From: Streptantibioticus cattleyicolor NRRL 8057 = DSM 46488
GTDB taxonomy: Bacteria; Actinomycetota; Actinomycetes; Streptomycetales; Streptomycetaceae
Assembly (NCBI RefSeq): GCF_000240165.1
Contig: NC_017586.1
Span: forward strand, 4,539,228-4,603,227
Direction of reading: 5' to 3'
DNA: 64,000 nucleotides
The notes under the pieces are model-generated. The model had not been told where the DNA came from, did not search any database, and worked only from the letters and a program-made list of their open reading frames with translations. The position numbers and the translations under genes were made by a program. Below, one piece after another: positions 22,677 to 34,650 of the stretch (the stretch's first letter is position 1; the number at the start of each line of letters is the position of its first letter).

Positions 22677-24329
22677 TCAGGAGACCCGGCTGCCGACGCC
22701 GATCGCCGCCCAGGTGTTGGCCACCGTGTTGTAGGTGGCGCTGCCCTGGCCGAACAGGTCGGCCGCGGCCTGGAGCGTCGCGGTGCGCGCCCCGGCGTAG
22801 TCGGTGGTCGAGGTCATGTACTGGGTGAGCGCCTTGTACCAGACCTTCTCGGCGTTGGCCCGCCCGATGCCCGGCACCGGCTTGCCGTCCTTGGTGGGGC
22901 TGTCGTACGAGAAGCCGTTGACGGTCTTGGCGCCGCTTCCCTCGGACAGCAGGTAGAAGAAGTGGTTGGCCGGGCCGGACGAGTAGTGCACGTCCAGGTT
23001 GCCGACGCCGCTGTACCAGTAGTCGGCCGAGGAGCCGTCCTTGGAGGGCTTGTCCATGTAGCGCAGCGGGGTGCCGTCGCCGTTGATGTTGATCTGCTCG
23101 CCGATCAGGTAGTTGCCCGGCGCGGCGGGGTTGTTGGCGTAGAACTCCACCGAGGTGCCGAAGATGTCGGAGGTGGCCTCGTTCAGGCCGCCCGACTCGT
23201 CGCTGTAGTCCAGGCCCGCGGTGGCCGAGGTGACGCCGTGGCTCATCTCGTGGCCGGCCACGTCGAGGGCGGTCAGCGGCTGGGCGTTGTTCGCGCCGTC
23301 GCCGTAGGTCATGCAGAAGCAGCTGTCGTCCCAGAACGCGTTGACGTACGAGTTGCCGTAGTGCGTACGGGAGTAGGCGGCGACGCCGTCACCGCGGATG
23401 CCGGTGCGGCCGTGCACGTTCTTGTAGTAGTCCCAGGTCTCCTGGGCGCCGTAGTGGGCGTCCACGCCGGCCGTCTGACGGTTGGAGTTGCTGCCGTTGC
23501 CCCAGGTGTCGGTGGAGTTGGTGAAGAGCGTGCCGGTGCCGGAGGTGCGCTGCTTGAGGTCGTAGGTCTTGTGACCGCCGCGGCTGCCGTCGGTGAGGGT
23601 GTACCCCTTGGACGTCTTCGTGGTGCCGATGGTCACCTTGCCGTTGTACTGGCCGGTGCCGGTGCCGGTCTCGATGCCCTGGTACTGGAAGAGCTTGCGG
23701 CCGGTGTTCGCGTCGGTGACGACGTGCAGCGCGCTGGGGGTGCCGTCGTCCTGGAAGCCGCCGACCACGGTCTCCCAGGCGAGCACCGGGGTGCCCTTGG
23801 CGGCCCAGATCACCTTGCGGGCGGTGGTGCCGGCCGGCTTGTCGGTCTTGGCCAGGGCGGTCTTCAGGGCGGCCGATTCGGCGGTGGCGGCGGAGACCTT
23901 GGGGGTCAGGGAGGCCACGGCGATGGCGGCCCGGGACGCCTTGGTCACCGAGGGGGCGGCGGAGCCGGGGCGTTGGTGGACCACCAGGTCGCCGCCGAGC
24001 ACCGGCACCCCGTCGTAGGTGCGCTGGTAGCGGGTGTGGACGGTGCCGTCCCGGTCCTTGATGACGTCGGTGGCGATGAGCCGCTCGTGGGAGCCGAGGT
24101 GGAGGGAGCGCGCGGTGGCGGCGCTGTCCTGGGCGGCGGTCCTCAGCAGCGCGGCGTGGGCCGCGGGGGTCAAGGTGGCCGGGAGCGCGGCGGTCATCGG
24201 CTGCGCCTGCGGGGAGGCGGGCGCGGCGACGGCCTGGGTGACACCGACCGCCATGGCGGCGGCCACGGCCACGACGGCGCCGGCCTTGGCGCGGGTGGCG
24301 GGGGATATGCGGTGGGGGGAACGTCTCAC
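22677..24329 (-). CDS. Secreted neutral zinc metalloprotease, M4 (thermolysin) family
   Basis: A 550-residue preproenzyme exported from the cell. GTG 24329 is chosen: a GAGGAG site precedes it and it yields a signal peptide (VRRSPHRISPATRAKAG, then a hydrophobic run to about residue 38, AVAAPAS). The FTP/PepSY-type propeptide covers roughly residues 40-200. The mature domain has the zinc motif HEMSHGV (HExxH), the third zinc ligand Glu in GGLNEATSD, and the transition-state His in NLDVHYSSGPANHFF. It belongs with the griselysin-type proteases of Streptomyces. The 357-base upstream region suggests individual regulation. Confidence 0.93.
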   Translation of the reverse strand: MRRSPHRISPATRAKAGAVVAVAAAMAVGVTQAVAAPASPQAQPMTAALPATLTPAAHAALLRTAAQDSAATARSLHLGSHERLIATDVIKDRDGTVHTRYQRTYDGVPVLGGDLVVHQRPGSAAPSVTKASRAAIAVASLTPKVSAATAESAALKTALAKTDKPAGTTARKVIWAAKGTPVLAWETVVGGFQDDGTPSALHVVTDANTGRKLFQYQGIETGTGTGQYNGKVTIGTTKTSKGYTLTDGSRGGHKTYDLKQRTSGTGTLFTNSTDTWGNGSNSNRQTAGVDAHYGAQETWDYYKNVHGRTGIRGDGVAAYSRTHYGNSYVNAFWDDSCFCMTYGDGANNAQPLTALDVAGHEMSHGVTSATAGLDYSDESGGLNEATSDIFGTSVEFYANNPAAPGNYLIGEQININGDGTPLRYMDKPSKDGSSADYWYSGVGNLDVHYSSGPANHFFYLLSEGSGAKTVNGFSYDSPTKDGKPVPGIGRANAEKVWYKALTQYMTSTTDYAGARTATLQAAADLFGQGSATYNTVANTWAAIGVGSRVS

Positions 24330-24686
24330 GGGGACTCCTCGCTGGGGGTTCCTGCGCGGCGGTTGGGGGTCGGACACGGCGTGGCGCACGGATCTGCTCG
24401 GGCGCCGGAGCGCGGGTCGGGCTGCCGGAGGTACGTCGTCGTACGTCCGCCCGTCGGTGCGGGTGCGGTACTCGCGGTGCGGGTCAGGGTGCGTGCGGTA
24501 CGGCTGCGCATGCCGTGTCTGTGAGTGCGCTGTGAGCGTGCCATCGTTGGCCAAGACATGTCAGGACCGTGGCCGAAGATTGGCCGTAAAACGTCCGTTG
24601 ACCGAAAATCAACGTTCGCATAACGGGCGGATGACGCGCCGGTGCCGGGCGCGGTGCGGGTCCCGGCGGGCCCGCACCGCCCCCGG
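24330..24686. promoter_or_regulatory. Upstream region of the M4 protease gene
   Basis: This is 357 bases without a supported gene, between the ABC exporter stop and the protease start. It includes the inverted repeat CGTTGA-(7)-TCAACG at 24596-24614 within an AT-richer stretch, and repeated TTGGCC/TGGCCG words at 24546-24586, candidates for regulator binding upstream of the protease. Confidence 0.4.
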
Positions 24687-26552
24687 TCACACCACGCTCT
24701 CCCGCCACGCCTCGTGCAGCCCGGCGAACCGGCCCCGCTGGACCCGCAGTTCGGACGGGGTGCCGTCCTCCACGATCCGGCCGGATTCCATCACCAGCAC
24801 CCGGTCGGCGATCTCCACGGTGGACAGCCGGTGGGCGATGATCAGCGCGGTGCGTCCGCGCAGCACGGTGGCCATGGCGTGCTGGACGGCGCGTTCGCCG
24901 GGGACGTCCAGCGAGGAGGTGGCCTCGTCCAGGATGAGCACCCCGGGGTCGGCCAGCAGCGCCCGGGCGAACGCCACCAGTTGGCGCTGGCCGGCGGAGA
25001 TCCGGCCACCGCGCTTGCGGACGTCGGTGTCGTACCCCTCGGGCAGCGCCGCGACGAAGTCGTGGGCGCCGATGGCCTTGGCGGCGGCGGTGATCTGCTC
25101 GCGGGTGGCGTCCGGGTCACCGAGCGCGATGTTCTCGGCCACGGTGCCGGAGAACAGGAACGACTCCTGGGTCACCATCACCACGCCGCGCCGCAGTTCG
25201 GGGATGGCCAGATCGCGCAGGTCGACCCCGTCCAGGGTGACCGCGCCCTCGGTCGGGTCGTAGAACCGGGCCAGCAGCTTGGCCAGCGTCGACTTGCCCG
25301 CCCCGGTCGCCCCCACCACGGCGACCGTCTGCCCCGCCGGGATCGTCAGGTCGAAGCGGGGCAGCACCTCGCCGCCGGTGGCGTAGGCGAAGCGCACCCC
25401 GGTGAACTCCACCGCGCGCCCCGGCCGCCCCTCAGGTCCCGCGGGCAGCGGCACCGGCTCGGCCGGCTCGGCCACCGAGGGGCGCTGGGCCAGCAGCCCG
25501 GCGATCTTCTCCAGCGAGGCCACCGCCGAATGCCAGGAGTTGAGGAACATCCCCAGCGGGTCGATCGGCTCGTACAGCCGGCGCAGATAGAGCACGAACG
25601 CGGCGAGCACCCCCAGTTCGAGCGTGCCGGACGCCACCCGGTAGGCACCCCAGAGCACCACCAGCGCCACCGAGGTGTTGGCCACCAGCCACGACCGCAC
25701 GGTGAACCGGCCCATCTCCAGGATCGCCTCCGCGTTGGCCTGCCGGTGGGCCTCGTTGAGCCCGGCGAAGGCGGCGTCGTTGGCGCGTTCGCGGCGGAAC
25801 GCCTTGACCGGCCGGATCCCGTTCATCGTCTCGGTGAAGCGCACGATCACCGCCGCGATCGCCGCGGAACGCCGCCCGTAGACGCGCTCGGAGTCGCGGC
25901 GGAAGACCCGGACCGTCCAGACCAGCGGCACCGCGGTCGCCAGCGCGAACAGCCCCAGCCGCCAGTCGAGCCACAGCAGCAGCCCGGCCACGTAGACCAC
26001 GGAGAGCCCCACCTCCAGCAAATCCTGGAGGCCCTCCGTGAGCAGTTCGCGGATGGACTCCACGTCCGAGGTGGCCCGCGCGATGATCCGGCCCGAGGTG
26101 TAGCGCTCGTGGAAGTCGACGCCCAGCGCCTGCGCGTGCCGGAAGATCCGGCCCCGCAGCTCCAGCAGCACGTCCTGGCCGATCCGCCCGGACAGCCGGA
26201 TGAACGCCCGTTGCAGCACCCCGCCCAGCAGCGCGAACCCCAGGTATCCGGCGGCCACCACGGCCACCGGCCCGGCGCTTCCGTGGCGCAGCGCCGGCAC
26301 CGCCCGGTCGATCGCGTACGCCACGATCAACGGCCCGGCCTGCACCGCCGACTGCTGCACCAGCAGGATCACCGCGGCGAGCCAGACGCCGGCCCGGTGC
26401 GGCCGGACCAGGTCGCGCAGGAGGGCGCGGGAGGCACCGGGGGGCGCGGGCAGCGCGTCGGCGTCGGTCTTCGACGGGGACGCGCTCTCGTGCGCCGGGG
26501 CGTGCTCCGGCGCGGTGCCGTCCGCCGCCGCTTCCTCGGTCACCGAGGTCAT
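24687..26552 (-). CDS. ABC exporter half-transporter with canonical ATPase site
   Basis: A 621-residue fused membrane/ATPase protein: a charged N-tail of about 40 residues, six membrane helices to about residue 350, then a nucleotide-binding domain. Walker A is GATGAGKST, Walker B VLILDEATSSLD with the catalytic Glu, H-loop IIAHRLSTV. The signature is altered to ISAGQRQ instead of LSGGQ. ATG 26552 overlaps the stop of the partner gene (ATGA). With the partner it should form a heterodimer in which the functional site uses this protein's Walker motifs and the partner's LSGGQ. Substrate unknown; such pairs export drugs, lipids or peptides. Confidence 0.9.
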   Translation of the reverse strand: MTSVTEEAAADGTAPEHAPAHESASPSKTDADALPAPPGASRALLRDLVRPHRAGVWLAAVILLVQQSAVQAGPLIVAYAIDRAVPALRHGSAGPVAVVAAGYLGFALLGGVLQRAFIRLSGRIGQDVLLELRGRIFRHAQALGVDFHERYTSGRIIARATSDVESIRELLTEGLQDLLEVGLSVVYVAGLLLWLDWRLGLFALATAVPLVWTVRVFRRDSERVYGRRSAAIAAVIVRFTETMNGIRPVKAFRRERANDAAFAGLNEAHRQANAEAILEMGRFTVRSWLVANTSVALVVLWGAYRVASGTLELGVLAAFVLYLRRLYEPIDPLGMFLNSWHSAVASLEKIAGLLAQRPSVAEPAEPVPLPAGPEGRPGRAVEFTGVRFAYATGGEVLPRFDLTIPAGQTVAVVGATGAGKSTLAKLLARFYDPTEGAVTLDGVDLRDLAIPELRRGVVMVTQESFLFSGTVAENIALGDPDATREQITAAAKAIGAHDFVAALPEGYDTDVRKRGGRISAGQRQLVAFARALLADPGVLILDEATSSLDVPGERAVQHAMATVLRGRTALIIAHRLSTVEIADRVLVMESGRIVEDGTPSELRVQRGRFAGLHEAWRESVV

Positions 26553-28393
26553 CGTCCGACGCTCCTTTCCGCGGTGGGCCGTCGAGGGGTGGGGCCGCCG
26601 GCCGTCGCCGGGGCGTCGCCGGACATCAGCCACCGGTAGCGCTCCTCGCGGTCGAGGAGTTCGCGGTGGGTGCCCACGGCGGTGATCCGGCCGCCGTCCA
26701 GCAGCGCCACCCGGTCGGCGAGCAGCACGGTGGACGGCCGGTGCGCCACCACCAGCGCGGTGGTGGTCGCCAGCACCTCCCGAAGCGCCGCCTCCACCAG
26801 GGACTCGGTGTGCACGTCGAGCGCGGAGAGCGGGTCGTCCAGCACCAGGAAGCGCGGACGGCCCACCACCGCCCGGGCCAGCGCCAGCCGTTGCCGCTGC
26901 CCGCCGGACAGGCTCAGCCCTTGCTCGCCCACCTGGGTCTGCACGCCCCGCGGCAGCGCGTGGACGAAGTCGCACTGGGCGATCCGCAGCGCCCGCAGCA
27001 GATCCTCCTCGTCCGCGTCGGCGGCGCCCATCAGCACGTTCTCCCGCACGCTGGCGGAGAACAGGGTGGGCTCCTCGAACGCGGTGGCCACCAGCGAACG
27101 CAGCTCGGCCGGGTCGAGCGCGGCCACGTCCACCCCGTCCAGGGTGATCCGGCCGCCGGTGGCCTCGTAGAGCCGGGGGATCAGCGAGGTCAGCGTCGTC
27201 TTGCCGGAGCCGGTGGTGCCCACCAGCGCCATCGTCTCGCCGCCGGCGACGTGCAGATCGACCCCGGTGAGCAGATCCGGGGTGCCTGCCGGGGCGTCGG
27301 GGTAACGGAACCGGACCCCGGCGAAACGTATCCCCCGGTCCGTGGCGGGGGCGGCGGACGGGGCCGGCGCGGCGGTGACGGCGGGCGGCACCGGGGCGTC
27401 CAGCACCTCGAAGAAACGATCCGCCGCGGTGGCCGCCTCGTTGCTCACCGACAACAGCCACCCCAGCGACTCCACCGGCCAGCGCAGCGCGAGCCCGGTG
27501 GACAGGAACGCCACCAAGGTGCCCGCCGACAACCGCCCGTCGGCCACCTGGTAGACCCCGAACACCAGCGCCGCGCCGAGCGCCGCGTCCGGCAGCGCCG
27601 TCACCAGCGCCCACAGATCGGCCAGCAACCGGGCCTTGCGCAGCTCGGTGCCGCGCAGCTCACGGGCCTGCCGGCGGAACGCCCGGGCCTGGCTGCGATG
27701 GCGCCCGAACGCCTTGACGATCCGGATGCCCAGCACCGACTCCTCGACCAGCGTGGTCAGATCGCCGATCTGGTCCTGCGCCTGCCGGGTGGCCAGCGCG
27801 TACCGGGACTCGAAGTACGAGCAGAGCACCACCAGCGGCACCACCGGCGCCAGCAGCACCAGCCCCAGCGACCAGCGCTGCGCCAGCAGGACGCCGAACC
27901 CCACCACGATCGTGGTGCCGTTGACGGCCAGGAAGACCAGCGGGAACGTCAGGAACTGCCGCACCAGCTGGAGGTCGTTGGTGGCCCGGGAGAGCAACTG
28001 GCCCGAACCCCAGCGGTCGTGGAAGGCCACCGGGAGCCGCTGGAGCCGGTGGTAGAGGTCGGCCCGCATCCGGGCCTCCAGCCCCGCCAGCGGCCGGGCC
28101 ACCAGCAGCCGCCGCGTCCAGAACAGCCCCGCCTCGCCCACGCCCAGCGCCAGCACCAGCCCGCCGCCCAGCCAGACCCCGGACGGGTCACGGCGCGCCA
28201 CCGGCCCGTCCACCATCCACTTGAGCACCAGCGGGATCATCAACGCCAGGCACGACGCGGCGACCGCCGCCACCGTCGACGCCGCCAGCCGCGCCCCCAC
28301 CGGCCGCACGTACGGCCACAGCCGTAACAGCGACCGCACCGTCGACCGCCGTGCCCCGGGCCCTGTGCCGTCGTCCCTCAGTGTCCCGTCCAC
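26549..28393 (-). CDS. ABC exporter half-transporter with degenerate ATPase site
   Basis: A 614-residue half-transporter: six membrane helices (first about residues 30-60), then an ATPase domain with Walker A GTTGSGKTT, canonical signature LSLSGGQRQR, H-loop VVAHRPSTV, but Walker B FLVLDDPLSALD, where Asp replaces the catalytic Glu. That substitution, with the altered signature of the next gene, is the pattern of heterodimeric exporters such as LmrCD or TM287/288. The start is GTG 28393 and the stop overlaps the partner start. Confidence 0.9.
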   Translation of the reverse strand: MDGTLRDDGTGPGARRSTVRSLLRLWPYVRPVGARLAASTVAAVAASCLALMIPLVLKWMVDGPVARRDPSGVWLGGGLVLALGVGEAGLFWTRRLLVARPLAGLEARMRADLYHRLQRLPVAFHDRWGSGQLLSRATNDLQLVRQFLTFPLVFLAVNGTTIVVGFGVLLAQRWSLGLVLLAPVVPLVVLCSYFESRYALATRQAQDQIGDLTTLVEESVLGIRIVKAFGRHRSQARAFRRQARELRGTELRKARLLADLWALVTALPDAALGAALVFGVYQVADGRLSAGTLVAFLSTGLALRWPVESLGWLLSVSNEAATAADRFFEVLDAPVPPAVTAAPAPSAAPATDRGIRFAGVRFRYPDAPAGTPDLLTGVDLHVAGGETMALVGTTGSGKTTLTSLIPRLYEATGGRITLDGVDVAALDPAELRSLVATAFEEPTLFSASVRENVLMGAADADEEDLLRALRIAQCDFVHALPRGVQTQVGEQGLSLSGGQRQRLALARAVVGRPRFLVLDDPLSALDVHTESLVEAALREVLATTTALVVAHRPSTVLLADRVALLDGGRITAVGTHRELLDREERYRWLMSGDAPATAGGPTPRRPTAERSVGR

Positions 28394-28471
28394 GGCCCGA
28401 GACTAGAGGTGATCACTGACACCTTCATCCGGTTTTGCGGGCCGCCCACGGGGGGGCCGCGGCCCCGCCCG

Positions 28472-30790
<2,319 letters not shown>

Positions 30791-30930
30791 GTGGCGGCCT
30801 CCCACGGCTCGTCGGATGCGGCGCGCGGTGTCCCGTACCGCGCCCCGGTCCCCTCTCCTGCCTGATGTCTTCCCCTTCCACCCCCCAAGTTACGGCGTTT
30901 CCCCAGGGCAGCCGCCGTCGTTGAGCTGTC

Positions 30931-32193
30931 GTGACGACAGCAGTTGCGCAACGGGTACGGCGGGGACGTCTCGCCGTGGCGGTGACGGCGGCGGCGCTCG
31001 TGCTCGCCGCGTGCGGCGTGGGCGGCGCCACGGGTACGGACGGTGGCGGGGCCGGCGCGGACGGGCTGGACGGCGCCGGCGGCGGGCCGGGCGCCACGGT
31101 CCCCAAGGTGTCCCGCGCGGTGATCCGTATCACCCCGCAGGACGGCACCGCCGCGGTGCCGGCCACCGGGCCGCTGGTGGTCACCGCCGACCGCGGCCGG
31201 CTCACCCAGGTGCGGGTGGCCGACGCCGCCGGCGCCCCGGTGCCCGGCCGGATCAGCGAGGACGGCCACGCCTGGCGGCCGGCCGGCGCACTGGCCCTCC
31301 AGACCCGTTACACGGTCGACGCCCTCGCCCAGGACTCCGACGGCCGCCGGGCCGCCAAGCACGCCGTCTTCACCACCGTCGTCCCGCAGCACCGCTTCAT
31401 CGGCTTCTACAGCCCCGAGGCCGGGCAGACGGTCGGCACCGGGATGATCGTCTCGGTGGTCTTCAACCGGCCGATCGCCGACCGGGTGGCGGTTGAACGG
31501 GCGATCACCGTCACCGCCGCCCCGGCCGTCCCGGTGGCCGGCCACTGGTTCGGCGACCGCCGGCTCGACTTCCGCCCCCAGCACTTCTGGGCCCCCGGCA
31601 CCCGGGTCACCGTCCGGTTGCGGCTGCGCGACGTGCCCGCCGCCCACGGCGTCTACGGCAGCCAGGACAAGGACGTCACCTTCACCGTCGGCCGGTCGCA
31701 GACCAGCGTGGTCGACGCCGCCCGCCACACCATGGCGGTCCGCCGCGACGGGCGGGTGGTGCGTACCCTGCCGGTCAGCGCCGGCAGCCCGCAGCACGCC
31801 ACCTACGGCGGCTGGATGGTGATCACCGAGAAGCTGCCGGTGACCCGGATGAACGGGGACACCGTCGGCTACGGCGGCGAGTACAACATCCCCGACGTCC
31901 CGCACGCCATGCGGCTGACCCGCTCCGGCACCTTCGTGCACGGCAACTACTGGGCGCCGCCCGGGGTCTTCGGCACCGCCAACACCAGCCACGGCTGCAT
32001 CGGGCTGCGGGACGTCAAGGGCGGCGGGGGCACCACCCCGGCCGGCTGGTTCTTCGACTCCTCGCTCGTCGGCGACGTGGTCGAGGTGGTCGGCTCGCAC
32101 GACGCCACCGTCGCCGCCGACAACGGCCTGGGCGGCTGGAACCTGACGTGGGCCCAGTGGCTCGCCGGCTCCGCGCTGCGCCACCCGCGGTGA
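30931..32193 (+). CDS. L,D-transpeptidase lipoprotein (YkuD domain), copy 1
   Basis: A 420-residue enzyme forming 3-3 cross-links in peptidoglycan. From GTG 30931 the N-terminus has a hydrophobic run and lipobox ALVLAAC near residue 28. The middle holds two Ig-like domains (YTVDALAQDSDGRRA; VVFNRPIADR; HWFGDRRLDF). The C-terminal YkuD domain runs from about 245 to 385, with HGNYWAPPGVFGTANTSHGC ending at the catalytic Cys (SHGCIGL). It is divergent from glgX and followed by a close paralogue, probably a tandem duplication. No strong ribosome site is seen, so the exact start is less certain. Confidence 0.9.
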   Translation: MTTAVAQRVRRGRLAVAVTAAALVLAACGVGGATGTDGGGAGADGLDGAGGGPGATVPKVSRAVIRITPQDGTAAVPATGPLVVTADRGRLTQVRVADAAGAPVPGRISEDGHAWRPAGALALQTRYTVDALAQDSDGRRAAKHAVFTTVVPQHRFIGFYSPEAGQTVGTGMIVSVVFNRPIADRVAVERAITVTAAPAVPVAGHWFGDRRLDFRPQHFWAPGTRVTVRLRLRDVPAAHGVYGSQDKDVTFTVGRSQTSVVDAARHTMAVRRDGRVVRTLPVSAGSPQHATYGGWMVITEKLPVTRMNGDTVGYGGEYNIPDVPHAMRLTRSGTFVHGNYWAPPGVFGTANTSHGCIGLRDVKGGGGTTPAGWFFDSSLVGDVVEVVGSHDATVAADNGLGGWNLTWAQWLAGSALRHPR

Positions 32194-32394
32194 CCCGGCC
32201 GGGGTGACCCGGCTTCATCTCCCCTTCCGCCCCGCCCGGCCCTCTGGGACGCAACGGTGACAATTCCGTGGCCCGGTGGCCACGGCGATGTGGTTATCTA
32301 ACATGCGTGCGCTCGGTCCCAGGGGGGATCGACGGCGGGATCGACCGGGAAGCATCGACAGGCGGACGGTCGGGCGCGAGGGGAGAGAGACGAA

Positions 32395-33627
32395 GTGCTG
32401 GAAGGCAAGCCGCGGGTGCGGCGGGCGATACCGGGTCGGACCGCCGCGGGGCGAGGGATGCTCACCGCGGTGCTCGGGGCCGTGGTGCTGATGGCCACCG
32501 CGTGCGGCCCGGGCGGGGCGTCCGGCAAGGCCGGCGCCTCCGGCGGCGACAAGCAGGCGTCCCAGGCCGTGGTCAACGTGGCGCCCAAGGACGGCGCCAC
32601 CGACGTGGCCACCACCGGCGGCCTCAAGGTCACCGCGGCCCAGGGCAAGTTGACCCAGGTGCAGGTGAAGGACGCCAAGGGCGCCGCCGTACCGGGCAAG
32701 ATCTCCGCCGACGGCACCAGCTGGGTGCCGGACGGCAACCTGAGCACCTCCACCAAGTACACGGTGGACGCGCTCGCCAAGGACGACAAGGGCCGCGAGT
32801 CCGCCAAGCACGCCAGCTTCACCACCGTGGTCCCCAAGGACACCTTCATCGGCTTCTTCACCCCCGAGGACAACAGCACGGTGGGCGTGGGCACCGAGGT
32901 CTCGCTCAACTTCAACCGGCCCATCAGCGACACCAAGGCCGTGCAGAACGCGGTGAAGGTGACGGCCTCCCCGGCGGTCCCGGTGGTCGGCCACTGGTTC
33001 GGCAACCAGCGCCTCGACTTCCGCCCCGAGCACTACTGGGCGGCGGGCACCAAGGTCACCCTGAGCCTCAAGCTCAGCGGCGTCCAGGGTGCCCCGGGCG
33101 TCTACGGGTCGCAGGACAAGGAGGTCCACTTCACCATCGGGCGCAACCAGATCTCCTACGTGGACGCCTCCACCCACGAGATGCAGGTCACCCAGGACGG
33201 GAAGACCATCAAGACCATCCCGATCTCGGCCGGCGCCCCCGGCAAGACCACCTACAACGGCGCCATGGTGATCAGTGAGAAGGACCCGATCACCCGGATG
33301 AACGGCCAGACGGTCGGCTACGGCGGCGAGTACGACATCAAGGACGTGCCGCACGCCATGCGGCTGACCAGCTCCGGCACCTTCATCCACGGCAACTACT
33401 GGGGCGACCCGTCGGTCTTCGGCAACGAGAACACCAGCCACGGCTGCGTGGGCCTGCACGACATCCGCGGCGGCGGCGACAACGGCTCCCCGGCGGCCTG
33501 GTTCTACGACCACTCGCTCATCGGCGACGTGGTGGTCGTCAAGAACTCCCAGGACCACACCGTGCCGCCCGACAACGGCTTCAACGGCTGGAACATGTCC
33601 TGGTCGGAGTGGACCTCCGGGCAGTGA
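32395..33627 (+). CDS. L,D-transpeptidase lipoprotein (YkuD domain), copy 2
   Basis: A 410-residue paralogue of the preceding gene with the same layout: signal peptide with lipobox LMATAC near residue 36, Ser/Lys/Gly-rich linker, two Ig-like domains (VDALAKDDKGRESAKHASF; NFNRPISDT; HWFGNQRLDF), and a YkuD domain with NTSHGCVGL at the catalytic Cys. The start is GTG 32395 after GGGGAGAGAG. It is much more Lys-rich than copy 1. The 201-base gap between the copies suggests separate promoters. Confidence 0.91.
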   Translation: MLEGKPRVRRAIPGRTAAGRGMLTAVLGAVVLMATACGPGGASGKAGASGGDKQASQAVVNVAPKDGATDVATTGGLKVTAAQGKLTQVQVKDAKGAAVPGKISADGTSWVPDGNLSTSTKYTVDALAKDDKGRESAKHASFTTVVPKDTFIGFFTPEDNSTVGVGTEVSLNFNRPISDTKAVQNAVKVTASPAVPVVGHWFGNQRLDFRPEHYWAAGTKVTLSLKLSGVQGAPGVYGSQDKEVHFTIGRNQISYVDASTHEMQVTQDGKTIKTIPISAGAPGKTTYNGAMVISEKDPITRMNGQTVGYGGEYDIKDVPHAMRLTSSGTFIHGNYWGDPSVFGNENTSHGCVGLHDIRGGGDNGSPAAWFYDHSLIGDVVVVKNSQDHTVPPDNGFNGWNMSWSEWTSGQ

Positions 33628-33655
33628 CGCCCCGCACGGCACACCGCTGAACCCC

Positions 33656-33704
33656 CGCGGCCCGCCCCTGTCTTCGGTACCGAAGGCGCACGGGGCGGGC
33701 CGCG
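33656..33704 (+). terminator. Terminator after the second L,D-transpeptidase gene
   Basis: Arms 33656-33668 and 33692-33704 (13 bases, perfect) enclose a 23-base loop containing the 14-base palindrome CTTCGGTACCGAAG, giving a two-part stem. Confidence 0.85.
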
Positions 33705-33732
33705 CGCGGTTCACGAGCGCTAACGTCCTCCC

Positions 33733-34500
33733 ATGACTGTTCACCTTGAGGCCGCCGACGGCGTCGGCGTCATCCGCCTGGACCGTCCGCCGATGAACGC
33801 GCTGGACGTCGCCACCCAGGACCAGCTCCACCAGGCCGCCACTGAGGCCGCCCGCCGCGACGACATCCGCGCCGTCGTCGTGCGCGGCAGCGAGAAGGTG
33901 TTCGCGGCCGGCGCGGACATCAAGGAAATGCGGGTCATGGGGTACGAGGACATGGCCCGCCGGGCGGGCGCCCTGCAGGACGCCTTCAGCGCGGTGGCCG
34001 CCATCCCCAAGCCCGTGGTGGCCGCCGTCACCGGGTACGCGCTCGGCGGCGGCTGCGAACTGGCGCTCTGCGCCGACGTGCGCTTCGCCGCCGAGGGCGC
34101 CAAGCTCGGCCAGCCGGAGATCCTGCTCGGGCTGATCCCCGGGGCCGGCGGCACCCAGCGGCTGGCCCGGCTGGTGGGGCCGGCCAAGGCGAAGGACCTG
34201 ATCTTCACCGGCCGCATGGTCACCGCCGAGGAGGCGCTCGCCATCGGCCTGGTGGACCGGGTGGTCCCGGCCGACCGGGTCTTCGCCGAGGCCCACGAGT
34301 GGGCCGCCAAGCTCGCCAAGGGGCCGGCGCTGGCGCTGCGGGCCGCCAAGGAGGCGGTCGACGGCGGCCTGGAGACCGACCTGACCACCGGGCTCACCAT
34401 CGAACGCGGCCTGTTCGCCGGGTTGTTCGCCACCGAGGACGCCCGCGGCGGCATGCGCAGCTTCGCCGAGGAGGGCCCGGGCAAGGCGAAGTTCGCCTGA
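33733..34500 (+). CDS. Enoyl-CoA hydratase/isomerase family protein
   Basis: A 255-residue crotonase-fold enzyme, likely hydrating enoyl-CoA in fatty-acid beta-oxidation. ATG 33733 is used. The oxyanion-hole segments are FAAGADIKEM (about 57-66) and YALGGGCELALCADVRFA (about 100-117). The catalytic glutamates of hydratases appear as Glu in GGGCELA and Glu in LGQPEILLGLIPGAGGTQRL. It stands alone on the plus strand; 150 bases separate it from the next gene. Confidence 0.92.
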   Translation: MTVHLEAADGVGVIRLDRPPMNALDVATQDQLHQAATEAARRDDIRAVVVRGSEKVFAAGADIKEMRVMGYEDMARRAGALQDAFSAVAAIPKPVVAAVTGYALGGGCELALCADVRFAAEGAKLGQPEILLGLIPGAGGTQRLARLVGPAKAKDLIFTGRMVTAEEALAIGLVDRVVPADRVFAEAHEWAAKLAKGPALALRAAKEAVDGGLETDLTTGLTIERGLFAGLFATEDARGGMRSFAEEGPGKAKFA

Positions 34501-34650
34501 CCCGGGGCACGGTGGGGAGGCGCGGGGTGGCGCGGGGGTGGCGCACGGATCGCCGCGCCGCCCCCGCGTCCCGCCGCCGAAGTGCTCCTTGCGGGGGCGA
34601 TTCCGCCGGTTCCGGCCCCAACCCGGCGGCCGGACGGCCATGATGAACCC

